Of a DNA stretch of 64,000 bases, positions 8,918 to 17,168 are shown piece after piece. A program made the translations under genes and the position numbers. A model generated the notes under the pieces. That model saw only the letters and a program-made list of their open reading frames with translations, was not told the origin of the DNA and made no database searches. Origin of the DNA: Prevotella sp. khp7 (GTDB taxonomy: Bacteria; Bacteroidota; Bacteroidia; Bacteroidales; Bacteroidaceae). The DNA is taken from assembly GCF_900109055.1 (NCBI RefSeq), contig NZ_FOIV01000002.1, positions 434,001 through 498,000 of the forward strand. Direction: 5' to 3'. The stretch's first letter is position 1. Each line of letters begins with the position of its first letter.

Positions 8918-11515
8918 ATGAAAAAACTAACTACTATACTACTAATGGCTGGCCTCTGCCTGAATATGCAGGCGGAGGCTCTGCCGAAATACATTGATCT
9001 GAGTGGCACTTGGCTGTTCGCTCTTGATCGTAACAAAACAATCCAGGCAGGGACTCAATTAACGGAAACAATCCAACTGCCAGGAACAACCGATACCAAT
9101 AAGAAGGGTGATTATACTGCAAGAAGTGAGGAAACCACCCAATTATCGCGACTTTGGTCGTACAAGGGACGAGCGTGGTATCAGAAAGAGGTGGATATCC
9201 CTGTTTCTTGGAAAGGTAAGCCTGTTTATCTGACTCTGGAACGTACAAAGCCATCGGAAGTTTATGTGGATGGAAAATTCGCAGCTTCCTCAAACGATAT
9301 ATCTACTCCTCAGGTATTTGAACTCTCCAAATGGCTCAAACCTGGTAAGCACCAGCTTACCATCATGATTGATAATGGTTACGGAGTGCCTAAGCAACTT
9401 TACGAAAGTAGTCACGCCTATACCGAGAGCACTCAAACAAACTGGAATGGTATCATCGGTAAAATCGAACTGTCAATACAACTTCCTTCACCGTCACAGG
9501 TAAAAGTAGTACACCAGAACTTCCGTGATTTCCATATCGAAGGCCAGCATTTCTATGCTAATGGACATGTCATCTATTTAAGGGGTAAGCACGATGCTTG
9601 TGTATGGCCGTTGACAGGTCATGTGGCAATGGATGTAGAGTCGTGGAGGAAATATCTTGGCACTTGTGGTGCATATGGTATTAACCACATCCGTTTTCAT
9701 TCCTGGTGTCCGCCAGAGGCAGCATTCGTAGCTGCTGATGAGTTGGGCATTATCATGCAGCCCGAACTTCCCTTCTGGGGTAGCTTTGATGAGCAAGACG
9801 ATACGCTGATGACCTTCCTACATAAAGAAGGAGTGAATATATTGCGAACCTATGGTCATCATCCTTCGTTTCGTATGTTTGCACTCGGCAACGAACTTTG
9901 GGGCTCAATAGAAAAAATGGCAGAATTCGTCGAAGATTTCCGCAAGATTGCCCCCGACAAGTTTTATACTTTCGGCTCCAATTACTATTTGGGTTATCAA
10001 GGCGTGAAAAAAGGAATGGATTATTTTACCACTTGTCGTGTAGGTGGTGAGGGATGGGGAAATTATAACACCCACACCCGAGGCTCGTTCTCGTTTGCAG
10101 ATGCCGCTGACGGTGGTGTTATAAATCATTTTTATCCTAATACGATGATGAACTTTGAGGAAGGCTGTCAATTAGCCTACCCAGAAGGGACTGCATGGAC
10201 TAAGGCCGTTCCTGTCATTTCACACGAAACGGCTCAATTCCAGACTTATCCCGATTACGATGAAATCAAGAAATACACAGGTGTGCTTTATCCTTATAAT
10301 ATGGAGGTGTTCCGCAATCGCCTAGAGAAGGCTGGTATGTTAGATCAAGCAAAAGACTTTCATAAGGCAAGCGGACTCTGGTCGCTCCAGCTCTATAAAC
10401 AGGACATAGAGATGGATTTGCGCACTAGAAACATGGCAGGTTTCCAGCTTCTTGATTTGCAAGATTATCCTGGGCAAGGCTCTGCTTACGTGGGTATTCT
10501 CAATGCCTTTATGGAACCGAAAGGCATTTGTACGGAGCGTGAGTGGCGACAGTGGTGCGCCCCTGTAGTACCGCTACTCATAGCCGACAGATTTTGTTTC
10601 ACCAACCAAGAAGGCATCAGAGCTTGGATTCAAGTAGCTAACTATAGTGGGGAATCGTTGAATGGAAAGACGCTATGCTGGCAACTGACTTCTAACTCGA
10701 AAGGCGTTGCATCAGGAAATATTCTACTGCCTTCTACAGAAGGGCTTTTTACTGCTGGAGAGCTCTGCATCGACCTCTCTGCCTTTGACAAGCCAACCAA
10801 ACTGCAGCTCAGCCTTTCTATAGGCGAAACGGAGTATTTCGGTGCACCCTATCACAATACTTACGATCTCTGGGTTTATCCAGCTTGGAGTGATTTGAGT
10901 AAACTGGAGAGTTTGGTAATGGTGACGAATGAGCTTAACGATATTGCCATTAGTCAGCTGCAGAAAGGTAAGAGCGTATTGTTAATGCCTGATTCTACCG
11001 ATCTCTGTGTTGGCGGACTCTTTACCACCGATTATTGGAACTATCGTATGTTCAAAACCATTTCCGAGAATAATAAAAAGCCTGTTTCACCAGGAACCCT
11101 AGGTATTTTGACAGATCCGAATCACCCCATATTTAATGGTTTTCCTACAGAAATGCATACCAATTGGCAATGGTTTCCTATTGTCAAAGCCAGTCATCCG
11201 ATGATACTCGACAATACTAGCCCTGACTATCGTCCTATCATACAGGTTATCGATAACGTGGAACGTAATCATAAACTCGGCCTTGTCTTCGAATTTCAAG
11301 TGGATAAAGGCAAGTTACTGGTATGTATGGCCGATCTTGAGGCTGCCACATCCTATCCAGAAGGCCGCGCCTTCTATCGCAGTGTCTTGGAATACATGAC
11401 TTCCGAGGACTTTACTCCAAAGACCCAGATTACCCTTGAAGACTTCAAGAAACTTATGACGAATCCTGTTGTTGAGGGTAAAATAGGTGAACTGAATAAC
11501 ATTTCACCTTATTAA
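8918..11515 (+). CDS. Glycoside hydrolase family 2 enzyme (beta-galactosidase-like)
   Basis: This is a secreted 865-residue GH2-type retaining glycosidase. A short signal peptide (about residues 1-20) precedes a jelly-roll sugar-binding domain (about 25-190) and a TIM barrel. The acid/base is probably Glu326 in ALGNELWG and the nucleophile Glu437 in VISHETAQ. The C-terminal part (about 530-865) adds beta-sandwich and alpha/beta segments of unknown role. The Ig-like domain usual between jelly-roll and barrel seems short. GH2 covers beta-galactosidases, glucuronidases and mannosidases, and the substrate cannot be fixed here. It lies 28 nt after the S46 gene, so it may share that transcript. Confidence 0.8.
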   Translation: MKKLTTILLMAGLCLNMQAEALPKYIDLSGTWLFALDRNKTIQAGTQLTETIQLPGTTDTNKKGDYTARSEETTQLSRLWSYKGRAWYQKEVDIPVSWKGKPVYLTLERTKPSEVYVDGKFAASSNDISTPQVFELSKWLKPGKHQLTIMIDNGYGVPKQLYESSHAYTESTQTNWNGIIGKIELSIQLPSPSQVKVVHQNFRDFHIEGQHFYANGHVIYLRGKHDACVWPLTGHVAMDVESWRKYLGTCGAYGINHIRFHSWCPPEAAFVAADELGIIMQPELPFWGSFDEQDDTLMTFLHKEGVNILRTYGHHPSFRMFALGNELWGSIEKMAEFVEDFRKIAPDKFYTFGSNYYLGYQGVKKGMDYFTTCRVGGEGWGNYNTHTRGSFSFADAADGGVINHFYPNTMMNFEEGCQLAYPEGTAWTKAVPVISHETAQFQTYPDYDEIKKYTGVLYPYNMEVFRNRLEKAGMLDQAKDFHKASGLWSLQLYKQDIEMDLRTRNMAGFQLLDLQDYPGQGSAYVGILNAFMEPKGICTEREWRQWCAPVVPLLIADRFCFTNQEGIRAWIQVANYSGESLNGKTLCWQLTSNSKGVASGNILLPSTEGLFTAGELCIDLSAFDKPTKLQLSLSIGETEYFGAPYHNTYDLWVYPAWSDLSKLESLVMVTNELNDIAISQLQKGKSVLLMPDSTDLCVGGLFTTDYWNYRMFKTISENNKKPVSPGTLGILTDPNHPIFNGFPTEMHTNWQWFPIVKASHPMILDNTSPDYRPIIQVIDNVERNHKLGLVFEFQVDKGKLLVCMADLEAATSYPEGRAFYRSVLEYMTSEDFTPKTQITLEDFKKLMTNPVVEGKIGELNNISPY

Positions 11516-11525
11516 TTGAAAAGAA

Positions 11526-11550
11526 AGAGCCTTGCTACTTGCAAGGCTCT
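11526..11550. terminator. Bidirectional terminator between GH2 and LOG genes
   Basis: A perfect 10-bp stem AGAGCCTTGC/GCAAGGCTCT closes a 5-nt loop. It is flanked by A-rich sequence on one side, giving a T tract on the minus strand, and by CTTTTA on the other. It overlaps the stop codon of the minus-strand LOG gene. Confidence 0.75.
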
Positions 11551-12082
11551 AAGCTTTTATCATTTGGCTGATTTCTTCGAGGGAATTAGCTGTTTTTATA
11601 TACTGGTGCCAATCACCGCGAATCATTCCTTTTGCCTGCAAATCGTCAAGTAGGGCAACCAAATGGTTCCAAAAGCCCTTCATATTATACAGAATGACCA
11701 TCTTCTGATGATACCCGATTGTTGCTGATGCTGCAACGGTAAACACTTCGTCAATAGTGCCGATGCCTCCAGGAAGGGCGATAAACACATCGCTCTGATC
11801 CATCATCAGTTGTTTGCGGTCTGTGAGATTATCGCAAGGAATCTCCACATCTACATAGTCGCTTGTGCGTCCACTCTTTTCCACCATCATAGGCACGACA
11901 CCTATCGTGCGGCCTCCATCCTTCTTTGTTGCTTTAGCCAAACACTCCATAAGCCCTTGGTTCACACCGCCATAAACAATGCTGTGATTGTTGGTGGCGG
12001 CCCATTTCCCAAGTTCTTCTGTCATCGCAAAAAACTCAGGATCAATCTGCTCATTAGCAGAACAAAATACACATATCTTCAT
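11549..12082 (-). CDS. LOG family nucleotide 5'-monophosphate phosphoribohydrolase
   Basis: This cytosolic protein of 177 aa belongs to the LOG (lysine decarboxylase-like, TIGR00730) family. These proteins hydrolyse the N-glycosidic bond of cytokinin ribotides or purine monophosphates. The signature PGGIGTIDEVF is present, the GG/GT/E motif that builds the active site, and so is the opening CVFCSAN. The start at 12082 is preferred. An in-frame ATG at 12121 lies upstream of the promoter -7 box (12091-12098) and so cannot be on the mRNA. The ATG is 8 nt beyond the -7 box, so the message is near-leaderless. The earlier label lysine decarboxylase would be wrong. Confidence 0.85.
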   Translation of the reverse strand: MKICVFCSANEQIDPEFFAMTEELGKWAATNNHSIVYGGVNQGLMECLAKATKKDGGRTIGVVPMMVEKSGRTSDYVDVEIPCDNLTDRKQLMMDQSDVFIALPGGIGTIDEVFTVAASATIGYHQKMVILYNMKGFWNHLVALLDDLQAKGMIRGDWHQYIKTANSLEEISQMIKA

Positions 12083-12086
12083 AATG

Positions 12087-12122
12087 TTTGCAAAGTTACA
12101 AATATTTTTGTATCTTTGCAAG
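12087..12122. promoter_or_regulatory. Interlocked divergent promoters
   Basis: On the plus strand TTTG (12087-12090), 20 bp, TATCTTTG (12111-12118) drives the flavodoxin gene. On the minus strand CTTG (12122-12119), 20 bp, TAACTTTG (12098-12091) drives the LOG gene. Each -33 abuts the other promoter's -7 box, and the whole is an imperfect palindrome centred near 12105. Confidence 0.7.
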
Positions 12123-12163
12123 CGAAATAGAAATTAAACAATAAACCCACAAAACAATAACTT

Positions 12164-12964
12164 ATGAAGAAACTATTATTATCACTCGTAATGACAACAT
12201 GCATAACAGCAGGTTATGCACAAAAGAAACTAGTGCTTTATTTTTCCGAAGGTGGAACAACAAAAGTCGTAGCAGAAGAACTGCAGAAACAGTTAGGTGC
12301 TGATATTGAAAGTATTGAGGCTGTAGAGCCTTATTCTGGAGACTTTCAGGCAACTATACAGCGCAGCAATAAAGAGAGACAGAGTGGTCAGATGCCAGCT
12401 TTGAAGCCTCTTAAGTCGAACATTGCGGATTACGACATAATTTTTCTAGGTTATCCCATTTGGGGCGGTACATACGCTCTTCCGATTGCTACTCTCCTGA
12501 AAGAGCAGAACTTTGACGGGAAAACCATTGTGCCATTCTGCTCATTCGGTAGTGGTGGGCTGAACACTTCTTCTGCAGATTTAAAGAAAGCCCTGCCCAA
12601 TGCAAAGATCCAGAAAGGTTATGGTGTCCGTGCTGCTAGAGTGGACGCTGCTGCAAAAGAACTTGACCGTTTCCTGAAAGAGAACGGATATAAAGAGGGA
12701 GTCGTTTCCAAGTTACCTGAGTATTCCGCTCAGCAGCCTGTAACTGAAGAGGAGAAAGCTATCTTTGATGCCGCCTGCTCGAGTTACCAGTTCCCTCTTG
12801 GTACCCCCTCAACCGTTGGCAAACGTATTACTGACGATAGCACCGATTATCAATTTACGGTGAAGGGTCGCGGTATGAACGGTGAAGAGGCTGTCTCTAC
12901 CATCTTTGTAACGGTGGGTAAGGAAGAAGGGGCAAAGCCGGAATTTACTGAAGTTGTAAGATAA
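12164..12964 (+). CDS. Exported flavodoxin family protein
   Basis: This 266-residue protein has a cleavable signal peptide (MKKLLLSLVMTTCITAGYAQ) followed directly by a flavodoxin fold: KKLVLYFSEGGTT supplies the FMN phosphate loop, and the GYPIWGGTYALP stretch resembles the isoalloxazine-stacking loop. About 80 extra residues follow (from about residue 185), an uncharacterised C-terminal extension. Flavodoxins are usually cytoplasmic, so a periplasmic or lipid-anchored electron carrier or quinone reductase is implied, with no partner visible. It is followed after 3 nt by a DEAD-box helicase, an odd operon partner. Confidence 0.8.
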   Translation: MKKLLLSLVMTTCITAGYAQKKLVLYFSEGGTTKVVAEELQKQLGADIESIEAVEPYSGDFQATIQRSNKERQSGQMPALKPLKSNIADYDIIFLGYPIWGGTYALPIATLLKEQNFDGKTIVPFCSFGSGGLNTSSADLKKALPNAKIQKGYGVRAARVDAAAKELDRFLKENGYKEGVVSKLPEYSAQQPVTEEEKAIFDAACSSYQFPLGTPSTVGKRITDDSTDYQFTVKGRGMNGEEAVSTIFVTVGKEEGAKPEFTEVVR

Positions 12965-12967
12965 TAG

Positions 12968-14785
12968 ATGAAGACATTTGAAGAACTTGGCGTTTGTGAG
13001 GCAATTCGCAAGGCCATCGATGAATTAGGTTTTGTACAGCCAATGCCTGTACAGGAGGCGGTGATTCCCTATTTGTTGGAGAATCAGAATGATGTAATCG
13101 CTTTGGCGCAAACGGGAACAGGTAAGACCGCAGCATTTGGTATTCCCTTGTTGGAGCGCATAGACACATCATGGCGCGATACCCAGGCACTGGTGCTCTC
13201 GCCTACGCGAGAACTGTGCTTACAGATAGCAGATGATATCCGCGATTTTGCCAAATACATGGATGGTGTCCATGTTGAGGCTGTTTACGGCGGTGCTGCT
13301 ATAGAGCCACAGGTACGTGCCTTAAAGAAAGGCGTGCAGATTATCGTGGCAACTCCTGGACGACTTGTCGACCTGATGCATCGTGGCAAAGCCCAACTTG
13401 GACAAGTAACGAATATTGTGCTTGACGAGGCTGACGAAATGCTGAACATGGGATTTTCAGACAGTATCAACGAGATTTTTGAATCATTGTCTGCTAATCA
13501 TCACACGCTGATGTTCTCTGCCACGATGAGTAAAGAGGTGGAACGTGTGGCTAAGAAATACCTGCACGACTACAAGGAGATTGTGGTAGGTAGTCGCAAC
13601 GAAGGAGCCGAGAGCGTAAACCATATTTATTATATGGTGAACGCCAAAGACAAATACCTCGCTTTGAAGCGTATTGTCGACTATTACCCCCGCATCTTCG
13701 CCATCATCTTCTGTCGTACAAAAGTCGAGACACAGGAGATTGCCGACAAACTCATCAAAGACGGATATAATGCAGAGTCACTACATGGTGACCTGAGTCA
13801 GCAACAACGAGACCTGACGATGCAGAAATTCCGCAACCATTTGACACAACTGCTAGTAGCCACAGATGTGGCTGCTCGCGGACTGGATGTGGACGATCTG
13901 ACACATGTCATCAACTTCGGACTGCCCGATGATATCGAGAACTATACCCATCGCTCTGGTCGTACAGGCCGTGCTGGCAAGAAGGGAACTTCTATTTCGA
14001 TTGTTCATAGCCGCGAGAAGTTTAAGATTCGCAATATCGAGAAGGAAATTGGTAAGGAGTTTGTGAAGGCTGAGATTCCATCGGCAGAAGAGATTTGCAA
14101 GAAACAGCTCTATAAAGTGATGGACCAGATTGTGAAGACCGACGTAGATGATGAAGAGATAGCTCCTTTCATGCAAGATATCAATCGCTATTTCGAATAT
14201 ATCGATAAAGAAGAGCTTATCAAGAAGATTGTATCATTGGAGTTTGGAAAGTTTCTGGCCTATTATGCCGAAGCACCAGAGATTGAGGCGGTTGTACCAG
14301 ACAGGAAGGAAAGAAAGCCTCAGAGCGACAAGCAAAAGCTGCAGAACAAAGCAGCAAAGGGTTATAAGCGACTTTTCATTAATCTCGGTAAGCGTGATGG
14401 TTTCTATCCTGGTGAACTGATGCAGACATTGAACCGCTTCGTTGGCGGACGTCAAGAGGTGGGGCATATCGACCTGCTTGATACCATTTCTTACTTTGAG
14501 GTACCGGAAAAGGATGCCAAGAAGGTGATGATACAGTTGTCTGGCATCAGATATAAGGGAAGAACGGTTCGTTGTAATGATGCAGACGAAGGCGGAAAAG
14601 TGCCTGAAGGTAAGTCATCATCAACCTCCAAACGCCAGAAGAAAGACGATTGGCGTAGCTTGATGCGCTCATCCGAGGGTCGTTCGCAAGGCAAGGGTAG
14701 AGGTGCTCGTGATTTAAAAGGGCCAGAGCCTGATTTCACTGAAGAAGGTTGGGCCATGCGCAAGCCTCGTAAGAAAAAGAAATAA
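12968..14785 (+). CDS. DEAD-box RNA helicase with DbpA-type RNA-binding domain
   Basis: This is a cytosolic ATP-dependent RNA helicase of 605 aa. Helicase motifs in order: Q-motif near residue 25, AQTGTGKT (47-54), PTREL, TPGR, DEAD (about 153), SAT, then ARGLD and HRSGRTGRAG in the second RecA domain. Residues of about 465-540 form a DbpA RNA-binding domain (RLFINLGKRDGF start), which in relatives binds structured RNA such as 23S rRNA. The tail from about 545 is rich in Lys, Arg and Ser, typical of a disordered RNA-contacting end. It resembles DeaD/CsdA helicases used in ribosome assembly and cold adaptation. It is probably translated from the flavodoxin transcript (3-nt gap). Confidence 0.92.
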   Translation: MKTFEELGVCEAIRKAIDELGFVQPMPVQEAVIPYLLENQNDVIALAQTGTGKTAAFGIPLLERIDTSWRDTQALVLSPTRELCLQIADDIRDFAKYMDGVHVEAVYGGAAIEPQVRALKKGVQIIVATPGRLVDLMHRGKAQLGQVTNIVLDEADEMLNMGFSDSINEIFESLSANHHTLMFSATMSKEVERVAKKYLHDYKEIVVGSRNEGAESVNHIYYMVNAKDKYLALKRIVDYYPRIFAIIFCRTKVETQEIADKLIKDGYNAESLHGDLSQQQRDLTMQKFRNHLTQLLVATDVAARGLDVDDLTHVINFGLPDDIENYTHRSGRTGRAGKKGTSISIVHSREKFKIRNIEKEIGKEFVKAEIPSAEEICKKQLYKVMDQIVKTDVDDEEIAPFMQDINRYFEYIDKEELIKKIVSLEFGKFLAYYAEAPEIEAVVPDRKERKPQSDKQKLQNKAAKGYKRLFINLGKRDGFYPGELMQTLNRFVGGRQEVGHIDLLDTISYFEVPEKDAKKVMIQLSGIRYKGRTVRCNDADEGGKVPEGKSSSTSKRQKKDDWRSLMRSSEGRSQGKGRGARDLKGPEPDFTEEGWAMRKPRKKKK

Positions 14786-14799
14786 ATAGCCCCTTATCC

Positions 14800-14840
14800 A
14801 TTACAAGCGGTCTGTATCGGTAGTACAGACCGCTTGTAAT
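14800..14840. terminator. Perfect 17-bp hairpin between convergent genes
   Basis: An uninterrupted 17-bp inverted repeat (14800-14816 with 14824-14840) encloses a 7-nt loop, between the helicase (plus) and the flavoprotein (minus). No long T tract follows on either strand. It probably acts as a bidirectional transcription or RNA-end barrier, but could be a protein-binding palindrome. Confidence 0.55.
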
Positions 14841-14885
14841 AAGGAAAGGTGACGTCTAAGTCAGCAAAAACAAGACAATACAGTT

Positions 14886-16070
14886 TTATTGCTTAAGTTT
14901 TTCTGCCATGGCATGGCCGAGAGCTTCGCATTGGGCTTTAGTCTCGGGGGTGAGGGATTGCTTAATCTCTACAGGTTCTCCTACAGCCTCGAAGTGAAGA
15001 CGCTCATCGTTCCATTTCTGAATCTCAGCTACAGCCTTTGACGCCCAGCCGAAAGAGCCGAACCATCCGAGATAGTGGTTCTTAATGTCCTTCCCTGCTA
15101 GTTCCGAAAGCAGCACGTCCATCTCGTGATAAAGCCCTGTATTATATGTAGGAGCGCCTACAATCAGACCTTTGTAGCGGAACACGTCACGTATAATATA
15201 GCTATGGTGAGTCTTTGAGACATTATACATCACAATGTTCTTTACGCCAGCCTCAGAAGCCGCACGGGCTATAACTTCTGCGGCACGTTCAGTATTTCCA
15301 TACATCGTACCATAGCAGATGACAAGTCCTGGCTCTGTCTCATACTTTGAGAGCGTGTCATAGATACCTATTACCTTTTCAACATATTCATGCCATACTG
15401 GACCATGTGTAGCACAGAGATAATCCAACTGAATGCCTTCAAGTTTCTTCAAGGCGTTCTGCACGGGAGTTCCGTATTTGCCAACGATATTTGAATAGTA
15501 TCGCACCATTTCCAACCAGAATGTATCAGTATTGATCTGAGAATCCACAACACCGCCATTCAAAGCACCGAAGCATCCGAAAGCGTCACCAGAGAAGAGG
15601 ACGTGGCTTACCGATTCCAGTGTTACCATCGTCTCAGGCCAATGCACCATCGGAGTCATCACGAAGTTCAGCGTGTGACTACCAAGTTCCAGCGTATCAC
15701 CGTTCTTGACCTCTAACAGACCGTCAATGACGCCATAGAAACCTTCGGCCATCTGGAATGTCTTTTTATTACCGATAATCTGAATCTCTGGATAATATTT
15801 CCTAATCAGTGCAAGACTGCCGCTATGGTCAGGTTCCATGTGGTTGATAACCAGATAGTCAATTTTGCGATCGCCGATGACCTCATGTATGTTTTCAAGA
15901 AACTGCACGAAGAAATCTACCTCGACAGTATCAATCAGACACACTTTCTCATCATCAATCAGATAAGAGTTATAAGACACGCCATTTGGCAATGGCCACA
16001 AACCTTCAAAGAGGTTCTTGTTACGATCGTTGACACCTACATAGTAGATTTTGTTGATAATTTCCTTCAT
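14886..16070 (-). CDS. FprA family A-type flavodiiron protein
   Basis: This cytosolic flavodiiron protein of 394 aa reduces O2 to water or NO to N2O, protecting anaerobes. An N-terminal metallo-beta-lactamase-like domain carries the di-iron ligands NHMEPDHSG (HxExDH, about residue 76-84), a HWPETM His and a GDAFG Asp. A C-terminal flavodoxin domain begins near residue 255 (CYGTMYGNTERAAE, the FMN-phosphate loop). No rubredoxin is fused, as expected for class A. It follows the PfkB gene by 13 nt on the same strand, presumably sharing its promoter. Confidence 0.93.
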   Translation of the reverse strand: MKEIINKIYYVGVNDRNKNLFEGLWPLPNGVSYNSYLIDDEKVCLIDTVEVDFFVQFLENIHEVIGDRKIDYLVINHMEPDHSGSLALIRKYYPEIQIIGNKKTFQMAEGFYGVIDGLLEVKNGDTLELGSHTLNFVMTPMVHWPETMVTLESVSHVLFSGDAFGCFGALNGGVVDSQINTDTFWLEMVRYYSNIVGKYGTPVQNALKKLEGIQLDYLCATHGPVWHEYVEKVIGIYDTLSKYETEPGLVICYGTMYGNTERAAEVIARAASEAGVKNIVMYNVSKTHHSYIIRDVFRYKGLIVGAPTYNTGLYHEMDVLLSELAGKDIKNHYLGWFGSFGWASKAVAEIQKWNDERLHFEAVGEPVEIKQSLTPETKAQCEALGHAMAEKLKQ

Positions 16071-16083
16071 AAATTTATCATTT

Positions 16084-17082
16084 TTAGTTATTCTTTTCCA
16101 ATTCCTCCAGGCATGCCTCCCGCTCGGCTTTGCCGCTTGGCTCGTCCAAGAGCTCTTGTTTTTTCAGGTCGGCAAACACTTGGTCCACACTGTTGTTGAT
16201 GCTTTGGCATACGTTTGCGGCAAACTGCTGAGCCTCATCTACTATTTTGTCCCACAGCTCTTCAGGAAGACCGTGTTCCAGCATCTCACGGGTAACACCG
16301 TACTTAATAATTCCATAGACGAACCCTGCATTGAAGTTGTCGCCAGCTCCAATCGTGCTGACAGTTTCAGACTGCATTGCGGGATATTGGCGACAGAAGC
16401 CCCCTGCGCCACGCACTTCCAAAGGCTCTGCTCCTTGTGTATAGATGAAGTTCTTACAATAGAAAGATATCTCTGAGCGATAGATTGATTCTGCGTCTTT
16501 TTTATTATACATCACCTCAAAATCCTCCGTACTGCCACGAATAATGTCTGTATACTCAAAATTCTCAAGCAGGTTGGGCTTGACTCTCATTAGATCGTCA
16601 CGGTGAGAGGCGCGAAAGTTCACGTCGTAATAAAGAATGGCGCCGCAATTGTGAGCGTGCTCCAGAAAAGCCGCCATCTGTTGTCGGATAACAGGGTTTA
16701 CGGCATAGAAAGAGCCGAACATCACGATATCATCAGAATGAATGTCGGGGTAAATCATCTCCAGTCTGTCGTGAGGATGGTCTTTATAGAAAATATACTC
16801 CGCATCGTTGTTCTCATTCAGGAAAGCCAGAGATATAGGTGACTTTGATTCCGGATAGATGCTTACGCTACTGGCATCGACGTGATTGTCCTCCAGAAAA
16901 CGGATAATACGCTGCCCCACACGGTCGTCGCCCGTCTCACTGATAAATGTCACATCCATGCCCACACGCCCTAATGAAATCAGACCATTGAACATAGAGC
17001 CGCCAGGTACAGCTCCTATAGGCTGTTCATCCTTGAAAATGATATCGAGAATTGTCTCGCCAATACCTATTACTTTTCGCAT
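16084..17082 (-). CDS. PfkB family sugar kinase (fructokinase-like)
   Basis: This ribokinase-fold kinase of 332 aa probably phosphorylates a hexose such as fructose with ATP. PfkB signature 1 is near residue 28 (PGGSMFNGLISLGRVG) and signature 2 is TIGAGDNFNAGF at about residue 242-253, with the catalytic Asp in GAGDN. The C-terminus is extended by a charged helix. A -7 box lies at 17102-17109, giving a leader of about 15 nt. It is upstream of the flavodiiron protein in a two-gene operon. The substrate is inferred only from family resemblance. Confidence 0.88.
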   Translation of the reverse strand: MRKVIGIGETILDIIFKDEQPIGAVPGGSMFNGLISLGRVGMDVTFISETGDDRVGQRIIRFLEDNHVDASSVSIYPESKSPISLAFLNENNDAEYIFYKDHPHDRLEMIYPDIHSDDIVMFGSFYAVNPVIRQQMAAFLEHAHNCGAILYYDVNFRASHRDDLMRVKPNLLENFEYTDIIRGSTEDFEVMYNKKDAESIYRSEISFYCKNFIYTQGAEPLEVRGAGGFCRQYPAMQSETVSTIGAGDNFNAGFVYGIIKYGVTREMLEHGLPEELWDKIVDEAQQFAANVCQSINNSVDQVFADLKKQELLDEPSGKAEREACLEELEKNN

Positions 17083-17101
17083 ATTCTTTTAGTTATGGCT
17101 G

Positions 17102-17109
17102 CAAAGATA
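17102..17109 (-). promoter_or_regulatory. -7 box for the PfkB-FprA operon
   Basis: Read on the minus strand this is TATCTTTG followed by C, 20 nt before the ATG at 17082. It is divergent from the -7 box at 17153-17160. Confidence 0.55.
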
Positions 17110-17152
17110 CGAAAAAAATCGAAGTTCCCACGAGAAATCGAATGATTTTGAG

Positions 17153-17160
17153 TAACTTTG
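17153..17160 (+). promoter_or_regulatory. -7 box for the M16 peptidase gene
   Basis: TAACTTTG followed by C ends 8 nt before the ATG at 17169. This makes an effectively leaderless message and fixes the start, since upstream in-frame ATGs precede the promoter. Confidence 0.55.
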
Positions 17161-17168
17161 CAGCCGAA

